In this document: one piece after another, positions 42,968-52,207 of the stretch
How the letters are laid out: every line of letters begins with the position of its first letter
Position numbering within the stretch: the stretch's first letter is position 1
From: an uncultured Paracoccaceae bacterium
GTDB taxonomy: Bacteria > Pseudomonadota > Alphaproteobacteria > Rhodobacterales > Rhodobacteraceae
Reading direction: 5' to 3'
DNA length: 64,000 nt
Assembly: GCA_947497985.1 (NCBI GenBank)
Contig: CANMIX010000011.1
Coordinates: 62,001 to 126,000 of the forward strand
The notes under the pieces: generated by a model
Told to the model about the DNA's origin: nothing
What the model saw: the letters and a program-made list of their open reading frames with translations, nothing else
Database searches by the model: none
Position numbers and translations under genes: made by a program

Positions 42968-43206
42968 CCTTACCACTTCCAATCACACCCCAAAGGGTCA
43001 TTGACGGCGGGAACAGGAGTGTGCGCTTCCTTGGGCCAAGCTGCCCCGCAGCCTGAATATGAATAGTATAGCGTAAAATTCGCGTTCTTCGTATCAGCTT
43101 TGCTCACGAATGCGGCAGAAGCGAGGCTTTGACCTTAAATCATACGCATATGACCCGTCTCTATAGAATTGCTCACAAGTCTTACGATTGCGTAACGCAT
43201 GCGCGC

Positions 43207-44355
43207 TTAGGTTTCTGATCTCTTAAGCGCAAGGACTGTGACCACTTCAGACACACCATACCCATTAAAGACGGTGGTCATCGCCAGGGAATAGGCCCCG
43301 AGCCCCGGAAACAGCACAAAATCGCCGATTTCACTGTCGTTTGGCAGCGGCAAACCATCTGGCAGACGATCAAGACTGTCGCAAGTCGGACCAAAGACAA
43401 TGCGCGCCGTGGGCTCTCCCATCCGCCATGTCCCGTTGTCAGCCACAACATGCACGCGTTCGGGCAACCCCATGTCACGGATATCGACCAAGCCGCCATA
43501 GATCCCATCGTTCAGGAACACGGTGTCCCCATCCGGGCGCATCCCCTTGATGCCCGCCGACAGGGTAAAAGCCTCGGACACCATCGCGCGACCGGGTTCA
43601 CAAATAAGTTGAGGGGCATCCTGGCCAAAGGCCGCTGTCACGGCAGCCTCTATCGCGTCAAAGACCGCCTCTAGGTCAGGCGCTGCGCCGGTGCGATGCG
43701 CCGCAAATCCGCCGCCGACGTTCAGACGCACAACCGCAACCCCGGACCGTTCCACCAGATCGCGCGCGGCGTGGATATACTCCACCCAAGCCGCAGCATC
43801 TTCGCACTGGGTGCCGGGGTGAAAGCTGAGCGCAGGCACCCAGCCTTCCCGCGACACCCGTTTCAACAAATCGACCGCCTCATCCGGCGTGGCGCCGAAT
43901 TTGCTGCCAAAGTCATAAGCCGCGCCCGCCACGGGCAAGGCAAAGCGCACCGCGATCTCACACGACTTGGGCACATCTCGCAATTTGTCCAATTCGCTGT
44001 GACAATCCACCGACCAACTGGCGACCCCATGAGAAATGCCAGCCGCCACTTCCACAGCAGAGCGGACCGGGTTGTTGTAATGCAGTGCAGCCGAAGCGCT
44101 TGCAGCCCGCACGGCTGCCATTTCGGCCGGGGACGCGACATCAAACCCGCTCACTCCAGCGGCAACCAGATTGGACAGAACCGCCGGATGGGCATTCGCC
44201 TTCACCGCATAGGTCACCAGCCCACCGAACCCCTCCAAAAACCGCTGTGCCGTCGCGTGCAAAACAGAAGGTGCAAAGAACAGCACCGGATGGTCGGGAG
44301 CGACGCGCGCAAGGTAGGTTTCGGGATCACGCCAAAGCGCGGGAATATTCTGCAT
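43207..44355 (-). CDS. type III PLP decarboxylase (ornithine/lysine/arginine family)
   Basis: A 382-residue fold-type III decarboxylase. The PLP lysine is Lys52 in TYAVKANAHP, the phosphate-binding loop lies in NVGGGFAAH, EPGRAMV is present (about 247-253), and the active-site Cys325 is in FGPTCDSLDRL. These match eukaryotic-type ornithine decarboxylases and bacterial lysine/ornithine decarboxylases. The product would be putrescine or cadaverine. GAGG lies before ATG 44355. It is divergent from an Lrp-type regulator across a short gap holding a perfect dyad, suggesting dedicated control by amino-acid level. Confidence 0.92.
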   Translation of the reverse strand: MQNIPALWRDPETYLARVAPDHPVLFFAPSVLHATAQRFLEGFGGLVTYAVKANAHPAVLSNLVAAGVSGFDVASPAEMAAVRAASASAALHYNNPVRSAVEVAAGISHGVASWSVDCHSELDKLRDVPKSCEIAVRFALPVAGAAYDFGSKFGATPDEAVDLLKRVSREGWVPALSFHPGTQCEDAAAWVEYIHAARDLVERSGVAVVRLNVGGGFAAHRTGAAPDLEAVFDAIEAAVTAAFGQDAPQLICEPGRAMVSEAFTLSAGIKGMRPDGDTVFLNDGIYGGLVDIRDMGLPERVHVVADNGTWRMGEPTARIVFGPTCDSLDRLPDGLPLPNDSEIGDFVLFPGLGAYSLAMTTVFNGYGVSEVVTVLALKRSET

Positions 44356-44422
44356 GGGAGGCCTCATCCTGTTTTATTCAGGATCGCCAAAGCACACGTC
44401 GATTTCACGCGACACATAGCCT

Positions 44423-44448
44423 ATAGTGACAATAAGATTCGTCACTAT
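44423..44448. promoter_or_regulatory. inverted repeat between the decarboxylase and lrp-type genes
   Basis: ATAGTGAC (44423-44430) and GTCACTAT (44441-44448) form a perfect 8-bp dyad with a 10-bp spacer in the divergent promoter gap, 12 bp before the lrp start codon. It is a good candidate operator for the adjacent Lrp-type regulator. Confidence 0.6.
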
Positions 44449-44460
44449 GATAGGTGCAAG

Positions 44461-44898
44461 ATGCAGATTGACGAAACCGACCAACGTCTGATGGGGTTTT
44501 TGCGCGACAATGCGCGCCAATCTGTTGCGGAACTTGCGCGCCAACTCGATCTGGCGCGTACAACGGTACAAGCGCGGATCGAACGGTTGGAAGCCTCGGG
44601 CGCAATTGCCGGCTACACCCTGCGCACCTCGCCTCTGATGCGCGCACCGCTGCAAGCCACCGTTTTGATCACGGTTGAGCCACGCGCTGCGCCGGGGGTG
44701 CTGTCCCGGCTAAAATCCCTACCAGGCGTCCAGATCGTTCATACAACGTCCGGGCGCTTTGACCTATTGGCACAGGTCGAGGCACGCACCACCGAAGAGC
44801 TGGACGAAACAATCGACCATATTGCCGGTGCCCGTGGCGTGCATGCGTCGGAAAGCCTGATCCACCTGTCAACAAAACTCGACCGTTTGGGGGCCTAG
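44461..44898 (+). CDS. Lrp/AsnC family regulator
   Basis: A 145-residue regulator. The ATG at 44461 (AGG upstream) is the natural start; a much longer frame upstream runs antisense through the decarboxylase gene and is rejected. The AsnC helix-turn-helix (DETDQRLMGFLRDNARQS, then LARQLDLARTTVQARIERLE) occupies about 4-46, and the RAM ligand-binding domain about 65-140. It is divergent from the PLP decarboxylase with a dyad between them, so it probably controls that gene and itself. The ligand may be ornithine, arginine or lysine. Confidence 0.92.
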   Translation: MQIDETDQRLMGFLRDNARQSVAELARQLDLARTTVQARIERLEASGAIAGYTLRTSPLMRAPLQATVLITVEPRAAPGVLSRLKSLPGVQIVHTTSGRFDLLAQVEARTTEELDETIDHIAGARGVHASESLIHLSTKLDRLGA

Positions 44899-45033
44899 CG
44901 CCGTCAACCGCCCCGACACAGGCCATCTCGCGACTGGTTTAACGCCCTTGCCCGCAATCCCGTCTTTCCCTTTGGGTCCCATTTCGATATGGGACTGAAC
45001 AACCCGAAAAAGATGTGATGCAGGACAGATTTC

Positions 45034-48000
45034 ATGGCGATGGAAAAAGCATTCAACGCGGCCGAAGCTGAAGGTCGTTTGTTCGAAGCCTGGGAAAAGG
45101 CGGGCTGCTTCAAAGCAGGCGCAAACGCCAAGCCCGAGGCATCAACCTATTGCATCATGATCCCTCCCCCGAACGTGACAGGCGTTCTGCACATGGGGCA
45201 TGCGTTCAACAACACCCTGCAGGACATTCTGATCCGCTGGAAACGCATGCAGGGCTTTGACACGCTGTGGCAGCCTGGCACCGACCACGCAGGTATCGCA
45301 ACCCAGATGGTTGTGGAACGCGAACTGGCCAAGAACCAGCAACCGTCGCGCGCCGAACTGGGCCGTGAGAAGTTCCTGGAAAAAGTCTGGGCGTGGAAAG
45401 AGCAATCCGGCGGCACCATTATCAACCAGCTCAAACGTCTGGGGTCATCCTGTGATTTCGACCGCACCGCCTTTACCATGGCAGGCGCAGCAGGGGACAC
45501 CCGCACCGGCCACGAAAACTCGCCAAACTTCCACGACGCCGTGATCAAAGTCTTTGTTGAGATGTACAACAAAGGCCTGATCTATCGCGGCAAACGTCTG
45601 GTGAACTGGGACCCGCATTTTGAAACCGCGATCTCGGATCTTGAGGTTGAGAATATCGAAGTTGCGGGCCACATGTGGCACTTCAAATACCCGCTCGCGG
45701 GTGGTGCGACCTATACCTATGTGGAAAAGGACGAGGACGGCAACGTCACGCTGGAAGAGGTGCGCGACTATATCTCTATTGCCACCACCCGTCCCGAAAC
45801 CATGCTGGGCGACGGCGCGGTTGCGGTGCACCCGGATGACGCGCGGTACGCGCCGATCGTTGGCAAACTGGTCGAAATCCCGATTGTCCCCAAGGAACAC
45901 CGCCGCCTGATCCCGATCATCACCGATGAATATCCGGACATGAACTTTGGTTCTGGCGCGGTCAAGATCACCGGCGCGCATGATTTCAACGACTATCAGG
46001 TCGCCAAACGCGGCGGCATCCCAATGTACCGCCTGATGGACACCAAAGGCGCGATGCGTGCCGATGGCGCGCCATATGGTGAGGAAGCCGCCAAAGCGCA
46101 GGCCCACGCCAAAGGGGCTGAGTTCACCGAAGGTGAAATCGACGCGATCAACCTTGTCCCAGAACACTTGCGCGGTCTGGATCGCTTTGAAGCGCGTAAA
46201 GCCGTTGTGGATGAGATCACGTCTGAGGGTCTGGCGGTGATGCAGACCCTCACCAAAACGGTGAAGGACGACGAAGGCAACGAAACCGAGGTTTCCGAAG
46301 TTGTCCCAATGGTCGAAAACAAGCCGATCATGCAACCCTTTGGCGACCGCTCCAAGGTTGTGATCGAACCGATGCTGACCGACCAATGGTTCGTGGACGC
46401 CGAAAAGGTTGTAGGCCCGGCGCTGGATGCGGTGAAAGACGGCACCGTCAAGATCCTGCCGGAGAGCGGTGAGAAGACCTATTACCACTGGCTGGAAAAC
46501 ATCGAGCCCTGGTGTATCTCCCGCCAGCTCTGGTGGGGTCACCAGATTCCGGTTTGGTTCGGTCCCCAATACGACGAGAATCGCGAATGCATCGATATGC
46601 TGGGCGAGATGTTCTGCGCAGCGAATTTCGAAGAAGCAAAAACACAAGCAGCGCAAAAGTACTCCGAAAAATTCGGCTATACAGTTGAAGTCGTTGAGCA
46701 ACTTGTTCCAGACCAAAGTGTAGCTGAACGCAAGGAACCTATGCCTACAGCCCAAGGCATCGAAGGAAAGGGAATTGTTCGTATTGCTCTTTCCCGTGAC
46801 CCAGACGTGCTCGACACTTGGTTCTCCTCCGGTCTCTGGCCGATTGGCACACTGGGCTGGCCTGAGTGGGGCGAGGACACCTCCAAATACTTCCCGACCT
46901 CGACGCTGATCACCGGGCAGGACATTTTGTTCTTCTGGGTTGCGCGGATGATGATGATGCAGCTGGCGGTCGTGGATGAGATCCCGTTTGACACCGTTTA
47001 CCTGCATGGCCTTGTGCGCGACGCCAAGGGCAAGAAGATGTCGAAATCCACCGGCAATGTGGTCGACCCGCTGGAAATCATCGATGAATACGGCGCCGAT
47101 GCGCTGCGGTTCACCAATGCGGCGATGGCCTCGCTGGGCGGTGTGCTGAAGCTCGACATGAAGCGGATCGAGGGCTACCGGAACTTTGTCACCAAACTGT
47201 GGCAGGCATCCTCATACGGGGACAGCCAGATTGATGCCTTCAGCGCCGAACGTGGGGCCGAACCGCCTGCGGCCACCCTGCCCCTCAACCGTTGGATCAT
47301 TGGTGAGATTGCCAAGGTCCGCGAAGAGGTGGACGCCGCGTTTGACGCCTTCCGGTTCAATGACGCCGCCAATGGCCTTTATGCGTTCTTCTGGAACACC
47401 TTCTGCGCGCGCTACCTGGAATTCACCAAGCCGATCTTCTTTAGCGAGGATCAGGCCGCCAAGGATGAAACACAGGCGACCTATGCCTGGGCCATCGATC
47501 AGGCGCTGATCCTGATGCACCCGATCATGCCGTTTGTGACCGAAGAAATCTGGAACGTGACCGAGGGACGCGGCTTTGAAACTGGCGAAGCCTCCAAAAT
47601 GCTCGCCCATGCGCCGTGGCCCACCTATACGGCAGCGGATCTGGTTGATGCGGAGGCTGAGGCGGAAATGAGCTGGGTCATCGCAGTGATCGACAACGTG
47701 CGTTCGGCCCGTGCCGAGGTAAACGTGCCCGCCGGTGCCAAGGTGCCAATGGTCGTGACGCAAATCGACGCGCAAGGCCAAGAATACTGGGATCGCAACG
47801 AGGCGCTGATCAAACGCTTTGCCCGGATCGACAGTCTGACAGCGGTTGATGAGGCGCCAAAAGGCTGCATCGCCATCGCAGCCCCCGGCGCATCCTTTGG
47901 CCTGCCGCTGGCAGAGATCATCGATGTGGCCAAGGAAAAAGCGCGGCTGGAAAAGAACCTCGGCAAATTGGCCAAGGAGCTGGGCGGTCTGCGGGGACGG

Positions 48001-48132
48001 TTGAAGAACCCCAAATTCGCAGCCTCGGCCCCGCCCGAAGTGGTCGCCGAAGCGCGCGAAAACCTTGCCGCACGCGAAGAGGAAGAGGCCAAGATTTCCG
48101 AAGCGCTGGCGCGCATTTCCGAGATCGCCTGA
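45034..48132 (+). CDS. valS: valyl-tRNA synthetase
   Basis: A 1032-residue class Ia synthetase. The signature HIGH-equivalent is HMGH in [13 protein letters not shown] (about 50-62) and KMSKS lies in [10 protein letters not shown] (about 668-677). Editing-domain motifs ([10 protein letters not shown]) are present at about 250. The C-terminal coiled coil (about 960-1028) is the tRNA-binding arm typical of ValS. An insertion of about 45 residues precedes the conserved [12 protein letters not shown] motif, and its DNA (about 46620-46805) is richer in A/T-ending codons than the rest of the gene. It is an essential gene and probably a single transcription unit, closed by a terminator. Confidence 0.97.
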   Translation: MAMEKAFNAAEAEGRLFEAWEKAGCFKAGANAKPEASTYCIMIPPPNVTGVLHMGHAFNNTLQDILIRWKRMQGFDTLWQPGTDHAGIATQMVVERELAKNQQPSRAELGREKFLEKVWAWKEQSGGTIINQLKRLGSSCDFDRTAFTMAGAAGDTRTGHENSPNFHDAVIKVFVEMYNKGLIYRGKRLVNWDPHFETAISDLEVENIEVAGHMWHFKYPLAGGATYTYVEKDEDGNVTLEEVRDYISIATTRPETMLGDGAVAVHPDDARYAPIVGKLVEIPIVPKEHRRLIPIITDEYPDMNFGSGAVKITGAHDFNDYQVAKRGGIPMYRLMDTKGAMRADGAPYGEEAAKAQAHAKGAEFTEGEIDAINLVPEHLRGLDRFEARKAVVDEITSEGLAVMQTLTKTVKDDEGNETEVSEVVPMVENKPIMQPFGDRSKVVIEPMLTDQWFVDAEKVVGPALDAVKDGTVKILPESGEKTYYHWLENIEPWCISRQLWWGHQIPVWFGPQYDENRECIDMLGEMFCAANFEEAKTQAAQKYSEKFGYTVEVVEQLVPDQSVAERKEPMPTAQGIEGKGIVRIALSRDPDVLDTWFSSGLWPIGTLGWPEWGEDTSKYFPTSTLITGQDILFFWVARMMMMQLAVVDEIPFDTVYLHGLVRDAKGKKMSKSTGNVVDPLEIIDEYGADALRFTNAAMASLGGVLKLDMKRIEGYRNFVTKLWQASSYGDSQIDAFSAERGAEPPAATLPLNRWIIGEIAKVREEVDAAFDAFRFNDAANGLYAFFWNTFCARYLEFTKPIFFSEDQAAKDETQATYAWAIDQALILMHPIMPFVTEEIWNVTEGRGFETGEASKMLAHAPWPTYTAADLVDAEAEAEMSWVIAVIDNVRSARAEVNVPAGAKVPMVVTQIDAQGQEYWDRNEALIKRFARIDSLTAVDEAPKGCIAIAAPGASFGLPLAEIIDVAKEKARLEKNLGKLAKELGGLRGRLKNPKFAASAPPEVVAEARENLAAREEEEAKISEALARISEIA

Positions 48133-48152
48133 TCCATCGTAATACCATCGCG

Positions 48153-48182
48153 AAAACGCCTGCCCCTGAGCGGGCGTTTTCC
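48153..48182 (+). terminator. intrinsic terminator of valS
   Basis: AAAACGCCTG and CGGGCGTTTT pair over ten positions with one mismatch (8-nt loop), with T-tract flank TTTTCC. Confidence 0.8.
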
Positions 48183-48299
48183 ATCTCAATTTCCGTCGCT
48201 CCGACTGTTGAAAAACTGCGGGGAAAAAAGCCTTCATTCTTATCATTGCCTTTGTCCGCATTCTGGGCCAGCCTGCACTTCACAAAGGAGAGAGCACAC

Positions 48300-48593
48300 A
48301 TGCCAAAAGGCTACTGGATCGCCCATGTGGACGTCGACGATATGGATCGTTACAAATCCTATGTCGCCGCAAACGCCGCCCCTTTTGCGGACTACGGCGC
48401 GCGTTTTCTGGTACGTGGTGGACAGAAAGAAGTCCGCGAAGGCAGCTTACGCAGCCGCTCGGTTGTGATTGAATTCAAAGACTACGAGACCGCCAAAGCC
48501 TGTTACGACTCGGTTTCTTATCAAGATGCCAAGGCCTTGCGCGATCCGGTTTCGACCGGTGACATGGAAATCATCGAAGGTTATGACGGCTAA
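48300..48593 (+). CDS. DUF1330 domain protein
   Basis: A 97-residue protein starting at 48300 after AAAGGAGAG. The sequence KGYWIAHVDVDDMDRYKSYVA near the start and VVIEFKDYETAKACYDSVSY (about 58-77) match DUF1330, a small dimeric alpha/beta (ferredoxin-like) family. Function is unknown in the family. It follows the valS terminator, so it has its own promoter in the 118-bp gap between the terminator and 48300. Confidence 0.9.
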   Translation: MPKGYWIAHVDVDDMDRYKSYVAANAAPFADYGARFLVRGGQKEVREGSLRSRSVVIEFKDYETAKACYDSVSYQDAKALRDPVSTGDMEIIEGYDG

Positions 48594-48624
48594 CCATAGC
48601 CGCTGACATGAGGGCGCTTAACCG

Positions 48625-49092
48625 ATGCCAATGTTAAAAAAATTGTTCCAGGCCTTCAGACCCGAAGCCCAAACCGGTCTGCCGGATCCGGACGCGGAAC
48701 TGGCGCTTGGTGCTTTGCTGGTGCGTGTGGCCCAGGGGGATCGCGCCTATCAGGTGGAAGAGATCAGCCTGATCGACCGCATTCTGGCCCGTCTTTATCA
48801 ACACGACGCAATCGAAGCCGCCAAAGTCCGTGCGACCTGCGAAAAGCTGCATACTGCGGCCCCGGATACCGACACCTTTGGTCGTCTGATCCGCGAGACC
48901 ACAGGTCTCGAGGACCGGCTGTCAGCGCTGGATGCCCTGTGGGAGGTTGTTCTGGCCGACGGAATCGAGCGTGAGGGTGAGGTAGAGATCGTAAATGACG
49001 CCTGCCAGGCCATGGGCCTGTCGATCAAGGACAACACCCGTGCCCGCGCGCGTGCCCGGGCCAAACTATTCCCGGAAGACGTTTTAAAATGA
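48625..49092 (+). CDS. TerB-like (tellurite-resistance/DjlA-TerB fold) protein, first of two
   Basis: A 155-residue helical protein (an ATG at 48631 is also possible). Residues 20-140 match the TerB family core: ALGALLVRVAQGDRAYQVEE, then LDALWEVVLADGIEREGEVE and CQAMGLSI. The acidic metal-binding positions of TerB-like folds are present as D/E residues after VRVA and VLAD. An Arg/Ala repeat (RARARARAK) precedes the C-terminus. Its TGA overlaps the next ATG (ATGA), and both proteins share the fold, so they may act together. No ter operon is nearby, so tellurite resistance is not implied. Confidence 0.85.
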   Translation: MPMLKKLFQAFRPEAQTGLPDPDAELALGALLVRVAQGDRAYQVEEISLIDRILARLYQHDAIEAAKVRATCEKLHTAAPDTDTFGRLIRETTGLEDRLSALDALWEVVLADGIEREGEVEIVNDACQAMGLSIKDNTRARARARAKLFPEDVLK

Positions 49093-49541
49093 TATTTCGC
49101 GACCTCTTGAATGTCCTGCTGGACCCGGCCCCGCAACCGCTGAGCGATGGTGACGCCCGTATGGCGTTGACTGCGCTACTGGTCCGGATCGCGCGTGCTG
49201 ACAACAATTACGCCGAGGTCGAAAAAGACCGGATCGATCGCATCAACATGGCGCGCTACAATCTTGATGTCGGTGGCGCGATCATTTTGCGCGAACAAGC
49301 CGAAGGCCTAGAGGCGGAAGCACCCGATACCGTCCGCTTTACCCGCGCCATCAAAGATGCCGTCGCTTTGGATAATAGAATCGCCGTGATCGAGGCCATG
49401 TGGCAGGTTGCCCTTGCCGACGGAGAGCGCGACGCCGAAGAAGACGCCTTGATGCGGATGGCTGCGAACCTTTTGGGGATCAACGACGTACAAAGCGCGG
49501 CCGCCCGTCAAAGGGTCGAAAAGAGCACAAACAACGGCTGA
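49089..49541 (+). CDS. TerB-like protein, second of two
   Basis: A 150-residue helical protein whose ATG overlaps the preceding stop codon. It repeats the same pattern: ALTALLVRIARADNNYAEVEK (about 28-48) and EAMWQVALADGERDAEEDAL (about 99-118), with the conserved acidic residues. The two proteins are alike in order and motif and probably arose by duplication. It may be a heterodimer partner of the preceding product. No ribosome binding site stands out, consistent with translational coupling. Confidence 0.86.
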   Translation: MIFRDLLNVLLDPAPQPLSDGDARMALTALLVRIARADNNYAEVEKDRIDRINMARYNLDVGGAIILREQAEGLEAEAPDTVRFTRAIKDAVALDNRIAVIEAMWQVALADGERDAEEDALMRMAANLLGINDVQSAAARQRVEKSTNNG

Positions 49542-49694
49542 TCGTGCCGCTTTTTTCGACGGTATTTTTCCCGTTCAGACGAAATATGCCGACAATTTGC
49601 ATAGAACGCGGAAACTGCCGCCGGTTTGTGAGTTGCCTTTGTCGGTTTTTTTTGTCCAATTAGTCAGATCAGCATTGAAATGGACTGACTGACC

Positions 49695-50471
49695 TTGACC
49701 GACATACCTTCTGTTCTTGAAATTCGCGGCCTTCACAAATCCTATGGCGAGTTGGAGGTGATCAAGGGCGTCGATGTCAACGCCAAACGCGGCGATGTGA
49801 TTTCCCTCATTGGCTCCTCCGGCTCCGGTAAATCCACCCTTCTGCGGTGTTGTAACTTGCTGGAAGAAAGCCAACAGGGCGAGATCCTGTTCAAGGGCGA
49901 GCCGATCAAATGGAGCGGCACAGATCGCAATCGCCGCCCGGGCGACGCCAAACAGATCATCCGTATTCGCACCAATCTGTCGATGGTCTTTCAACAGTTC
50001 AACCTGTGGTCCCATATGACGATCTTGGAAAACGTGATGGAGGCGCCGGTTACCGTATTGGGCCGTGATCGCGCCACCGTCGAGGAAAAGGCGCGTCACT
50101 ATCTGGACAAGGTTGGCATCGGCGACAAATGCGACGTCTATCCGGCACAACTGTCCGGGGGCCAACAGCAACGTGCCGCCATTGCACGCGCGCTTTGTAT
50201 GGAGCCCGAGGCGCTGCTGTTTGATGAACCCACATCCGCGCTGGATCCCGAACTGGAACAGGAAGTGATCCAAGTGATCAAAGATCTTGCCGCAGAAGGC
50301 CGCACCATGTTGATCGTGACCCACGATATGGACATGGCCGCGGATATCTCAACCCATATCATTTTCTTGCATAAAGGATTGATCGAGGAGGAAGGCACTC
50401 CGGATCAGGTCTTTGCAAACACCCAATCTGATCGGCTGCGCAGCTTCTTAAAATCGACGCGCCACGGATAA
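49695..50471 (+). CDS. amino-acid-type ABC transporter, ATP-binding subunit
   Basis: A 258-residue ATPase starting at TTG 49695 (no upstream ATG is available). Walker A is GSSGSGKST (about 35-43), the signature LSGGQQQRAAIARAL (about 152-166), Walker B LLFDEPTSALD and the switch His in IVTHDMDMA. The sequence is of the HisP/GlnQ/ArtP (polar amino acid uptake) type. It heads an operon with a binding protein and two permeases. The upstream 153 bp holds no gene. The substrate may be a basic amino acid, opine-like compound or polyamine, given the neighbouring glutamyl ligases. Confidence 0.93.
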   Translation: MTDIPSVLEIRGLHKSYGELEVIKGVDVNAKRGDVISLIGSSGSGKSTLLRCCNLLEESQQGEILFKGEPIKWSGTDRNRRPGDAKQIIRIRTNLSMVFQQFNLWSHMTILENVMEAPVTVLGRDRATVEEKARHYLDKVGIGDKCDVYPAQLSGGQQQRAAIARALCMEPEALLFDEPTSALDPELEQEVIQVIKDLAAEGRTMLIVTHDMDMAADISTHIIFLHKGLIEEEGTPDQVFANTQSDRLRSFLKSTRHG

Positions 50472-50506
50472 AACCAATAAACAACAAACTATCGGGAGAA
50501 CTATTG

Positions 50507-51217
50507 ATGAAATCACTGCTTCTGGGCACTGCCATTGCGGCATTCGCCGGCACATTGGCATTTGCCGAAACCACTGTGCGTCTGGGCACCGAAGGGGCCT
50601 ATGCACCTTGGAACTTCCTCAACGATGCGGGCGAAATCGACGGTTTCGAACGTGAGCTGGGCGATGAGCTGTGCAAGCGCGCGGAACTCACCTGTGAGTG
50701 GGTCACCAATGAGTGGGATTCGATCATCCCAAACCTGACCTCGGGCAACTATGATGCCATCATCGCAGGCATGTCGATCACCGACGAGCGTGACGAAGTC
50801 ATCGACTTTACCCAGCCCTACACCCCACCGGACCCCTCGGCCTATGTTGCTTTGTCTGCGGATGTAGATCTGGCCAGCGGCGTTGTTGCGGCACAGGCAA
50901 CCACCATTCAGGCTGCTTTCATTGCGTCCCAAGGCTGGACCGTGATTGAATTCGCAACGCCAGAAGAATCCGTTGCAGCGGTGCGCAATGGCGAAGCTGA
51001 TGCGGTTCTGGCGGACAAAAGCTTCCTCGACACTGTTGTCGACGGCGAACTGGTGATGCTCGATAAAACCGAAGCGCTGGGAGGCGGTGTTGGTATGGGC
51101 ATGCGCGAATCCGATGCTGAGCTGCGCGCTAAGTTCGACGCGGCGATCGATTCGATGAAAGAAGACGGCTCGCTGAACGAACTGATCGCCAAGTGGGAAG
51201 TTTCCTCCCAGTGGTAA
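50507..51217 (+). CDS. amino-acid-type ABC transporter, substrate-binding protein
   Basis: A 236-residue periplasmic protein. The ATG at 50507 follows GGGAGA; a TTG one codon earlier is the only upstream alternative. A Sec signal peptide covers residues 1-20 (MKSLLLGTAIAAFAGTLAFA). The mature sequence follows SBP family 3: VRLGTEGAYAPWNF, then IDGFERELGDELCKRAELTC and IIAGMSITDERDEVIDFTQPY. This family binds polar or basic amino acids and opines. It is followed by an intercistronic hairpin, as in the choX operon. Confidence 0.93.
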   Translation: MKSLLLGTAIAAFAGTLAFAETTVRLGTEGAYAPWNFLNDAGEIDGFERELGDELCKRAELTCEWVTNEWDSIIPNLTSGNYDAIIAGMSITDERDEVIDFTQPYTPPDPSAYVALSADVDLASGVVAAQATTIQAAFIASQGWTVIEFATPEESVAAVRNGEADAVLADKSFLDTVVDGELVMLDKTEALGGGVGMGMRESDAELRAKFDAAIDSMKEDGSLNELIAKWEVSSQW

Positions 51218-51237
51218 TCTGATCCTTTCCGGATCCC

Positions 51238-51266
51238 GCAGGCCCGCCTGATCCGCGCGGGCCTGC
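51238..51266 (+). terminator. intercistronic hairpin (attenuator) after the binding-protein gene
   Basis: GCAGGCCCGC (51238-51247) and GCGGGCCTGC (51257-51266) form a perfect 10-bp stem with a 9-nt loop, followed by a pyrimidine-rich but not poly-U tract. It lies between the binding-protein gene and the first permease, matching the position of the choX hairpin. Confidence 0.7.
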
Positions 51267-51318
51267 CTCATTCTCTCCCGCGCCCGACCTGGGCATGATC
51301 AGAGAAGACAGGTTTTAT

Positions 51319-52203
51319 ATGTTTTCCTACTGCACGGACCCATCCGTTCTCGAAGGGGTGTCTTGGCTCAGCTGCTATCTGACCACTGGCAAACACATGG
51401 CGTTTTACGTCTCCTTCGGCACCGTCCTTCTGCTTTTGGCCATCACGGCCCCTACTGCATTGTTGTTTGGTCTGGGCGGCGCTGTTGCGGCCCGCGCGCC
51501 AATTGCTCCGATCAGCTGGATCGGGCGCGGCTATATCGCCATTGTGCGCGGCGTGCCTGACATTGCCTTTTTCCTTTTCTTTGTGATCGCGTTGGACCAA
51601 GGCATCGAATGGCTGCGCCACAAGGTGAAATGCCCCGACTGGTCCGAATCCATCCGCCAGGGCAGCGACTTTTTGGTCTGCGACATCGCCAAAATGCCGC
51701 TCAGCTCTTCACCGCAATGGGTACACGAAGTCTACGGCTTTAGCCTTGCTGTGCTGACGTTTGCCATCGTGTTTGGCGCCTTTGCGGCCAATGTTATCTA
51801 CGGCGCGATGCAGGCCGTGCCGCGCGCACAGTTGGAAACCGCCGCCGCTTATGGGTTGACCCCGCGCCAGACCTTCCGCCGCATCCTGTTGCCGCAAATG
51901 TGGAGCTATGCCCTGCCCGGCCTGTCGAACCTATGGATGGTGTTGATCAAGGCCACACCTCTGTTGTTCCTGCTTGGCGTTGAAGACATCGTCTATTGGG
52001 CTCGTGAATTGGGCGGCACCAAGAACGCACGCTTTACTGACTACCCGCATGGGGATTGGCGCATGTGGTATTTCCTGGCGTTGCTGATCTTCTACCTCGG
52101 CTTCACCAAAGTGTCCGAAATGGTTCTGTCGCGGATCACGGTCCGACTGTCACGTGGCCAAGCCACAGTCGCGGGCGAAGCCCTGCGCAAAGCGAAAGGG
52201 TGA
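51319..52203 (+). CDS. amino-acid-type ABC transporter, permease subunit 1
   Basis: A 294-residue inner-membrane protein of the HisQ/ArtQ type. ATG 51319 is preferred because AGG lies 6 nt before it; ATG 51295 is in frame upstream. Five or six helices are evident (for example about 30-52 and 70-92). The EAA loop for ATPase contact is ETAAAYGLTPRQTFRRILLP (about 173-192). An insert of about 50 residues with three Cys (VKCPDWSE ... LVCDIAKM) between helices is longer than in HisQ. The next permease gene follows after 4 bp. Confidence 0.92.
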   Translation: MFSYCTDPSVLEGVSWLSCYLTTGKHMAFYVSFGTVLLLLAITAPTALLFGLGGAVAARAPIAPISWIGRGYIAIVRGVPDIAFFLFFVIALDQGIEWLRHKVKCPDWSESIRQGSDFLVCDIAKMPLSSSPQWVHEVYGFSLAVLTFAIVFGAFAANVIYGAMQAVPRAQLETAAAYGLTPRQTFRRILLPQMWSYALPGLSNLWMVLIKATPLLFLLGVEDIVYWARELGGTKNARFTDYPHGDWRMWYFLALLIFYLGFTKVSEMVLSRITVRLSRGQATVAGEALRKAKG

Positions 52204-52207
52204 TCAC

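Noticed and set aside
43696-44460. Upstream extension of the Lrp-type gene at 44461
   Set aside because: It runs antisense through the PLP decarboxylase gene; the Lrp domain starts at 44461 with its own ribosome binding site and an adjacent operator.
45445-47007. 520-codon open frame antisense to valS
   Set aside because: It lies wholly within valS, has no ribosome binding site or domain, and reflects codon bias.
48625-49541. Tellurite-resistance operon
   Set aside because: Only TerB-like folds are present; terC, terD and terZ-type genes are missing.
49695-50471. Polyamine-specific transporter (PotA type)
   Set aside because: The ATPase lacks the C-terminal TOBE-type extension of PotA and the binding protein is SBP family 3, so it is an amino-acid-type importer; polyamine transport is only a context-based possibility.
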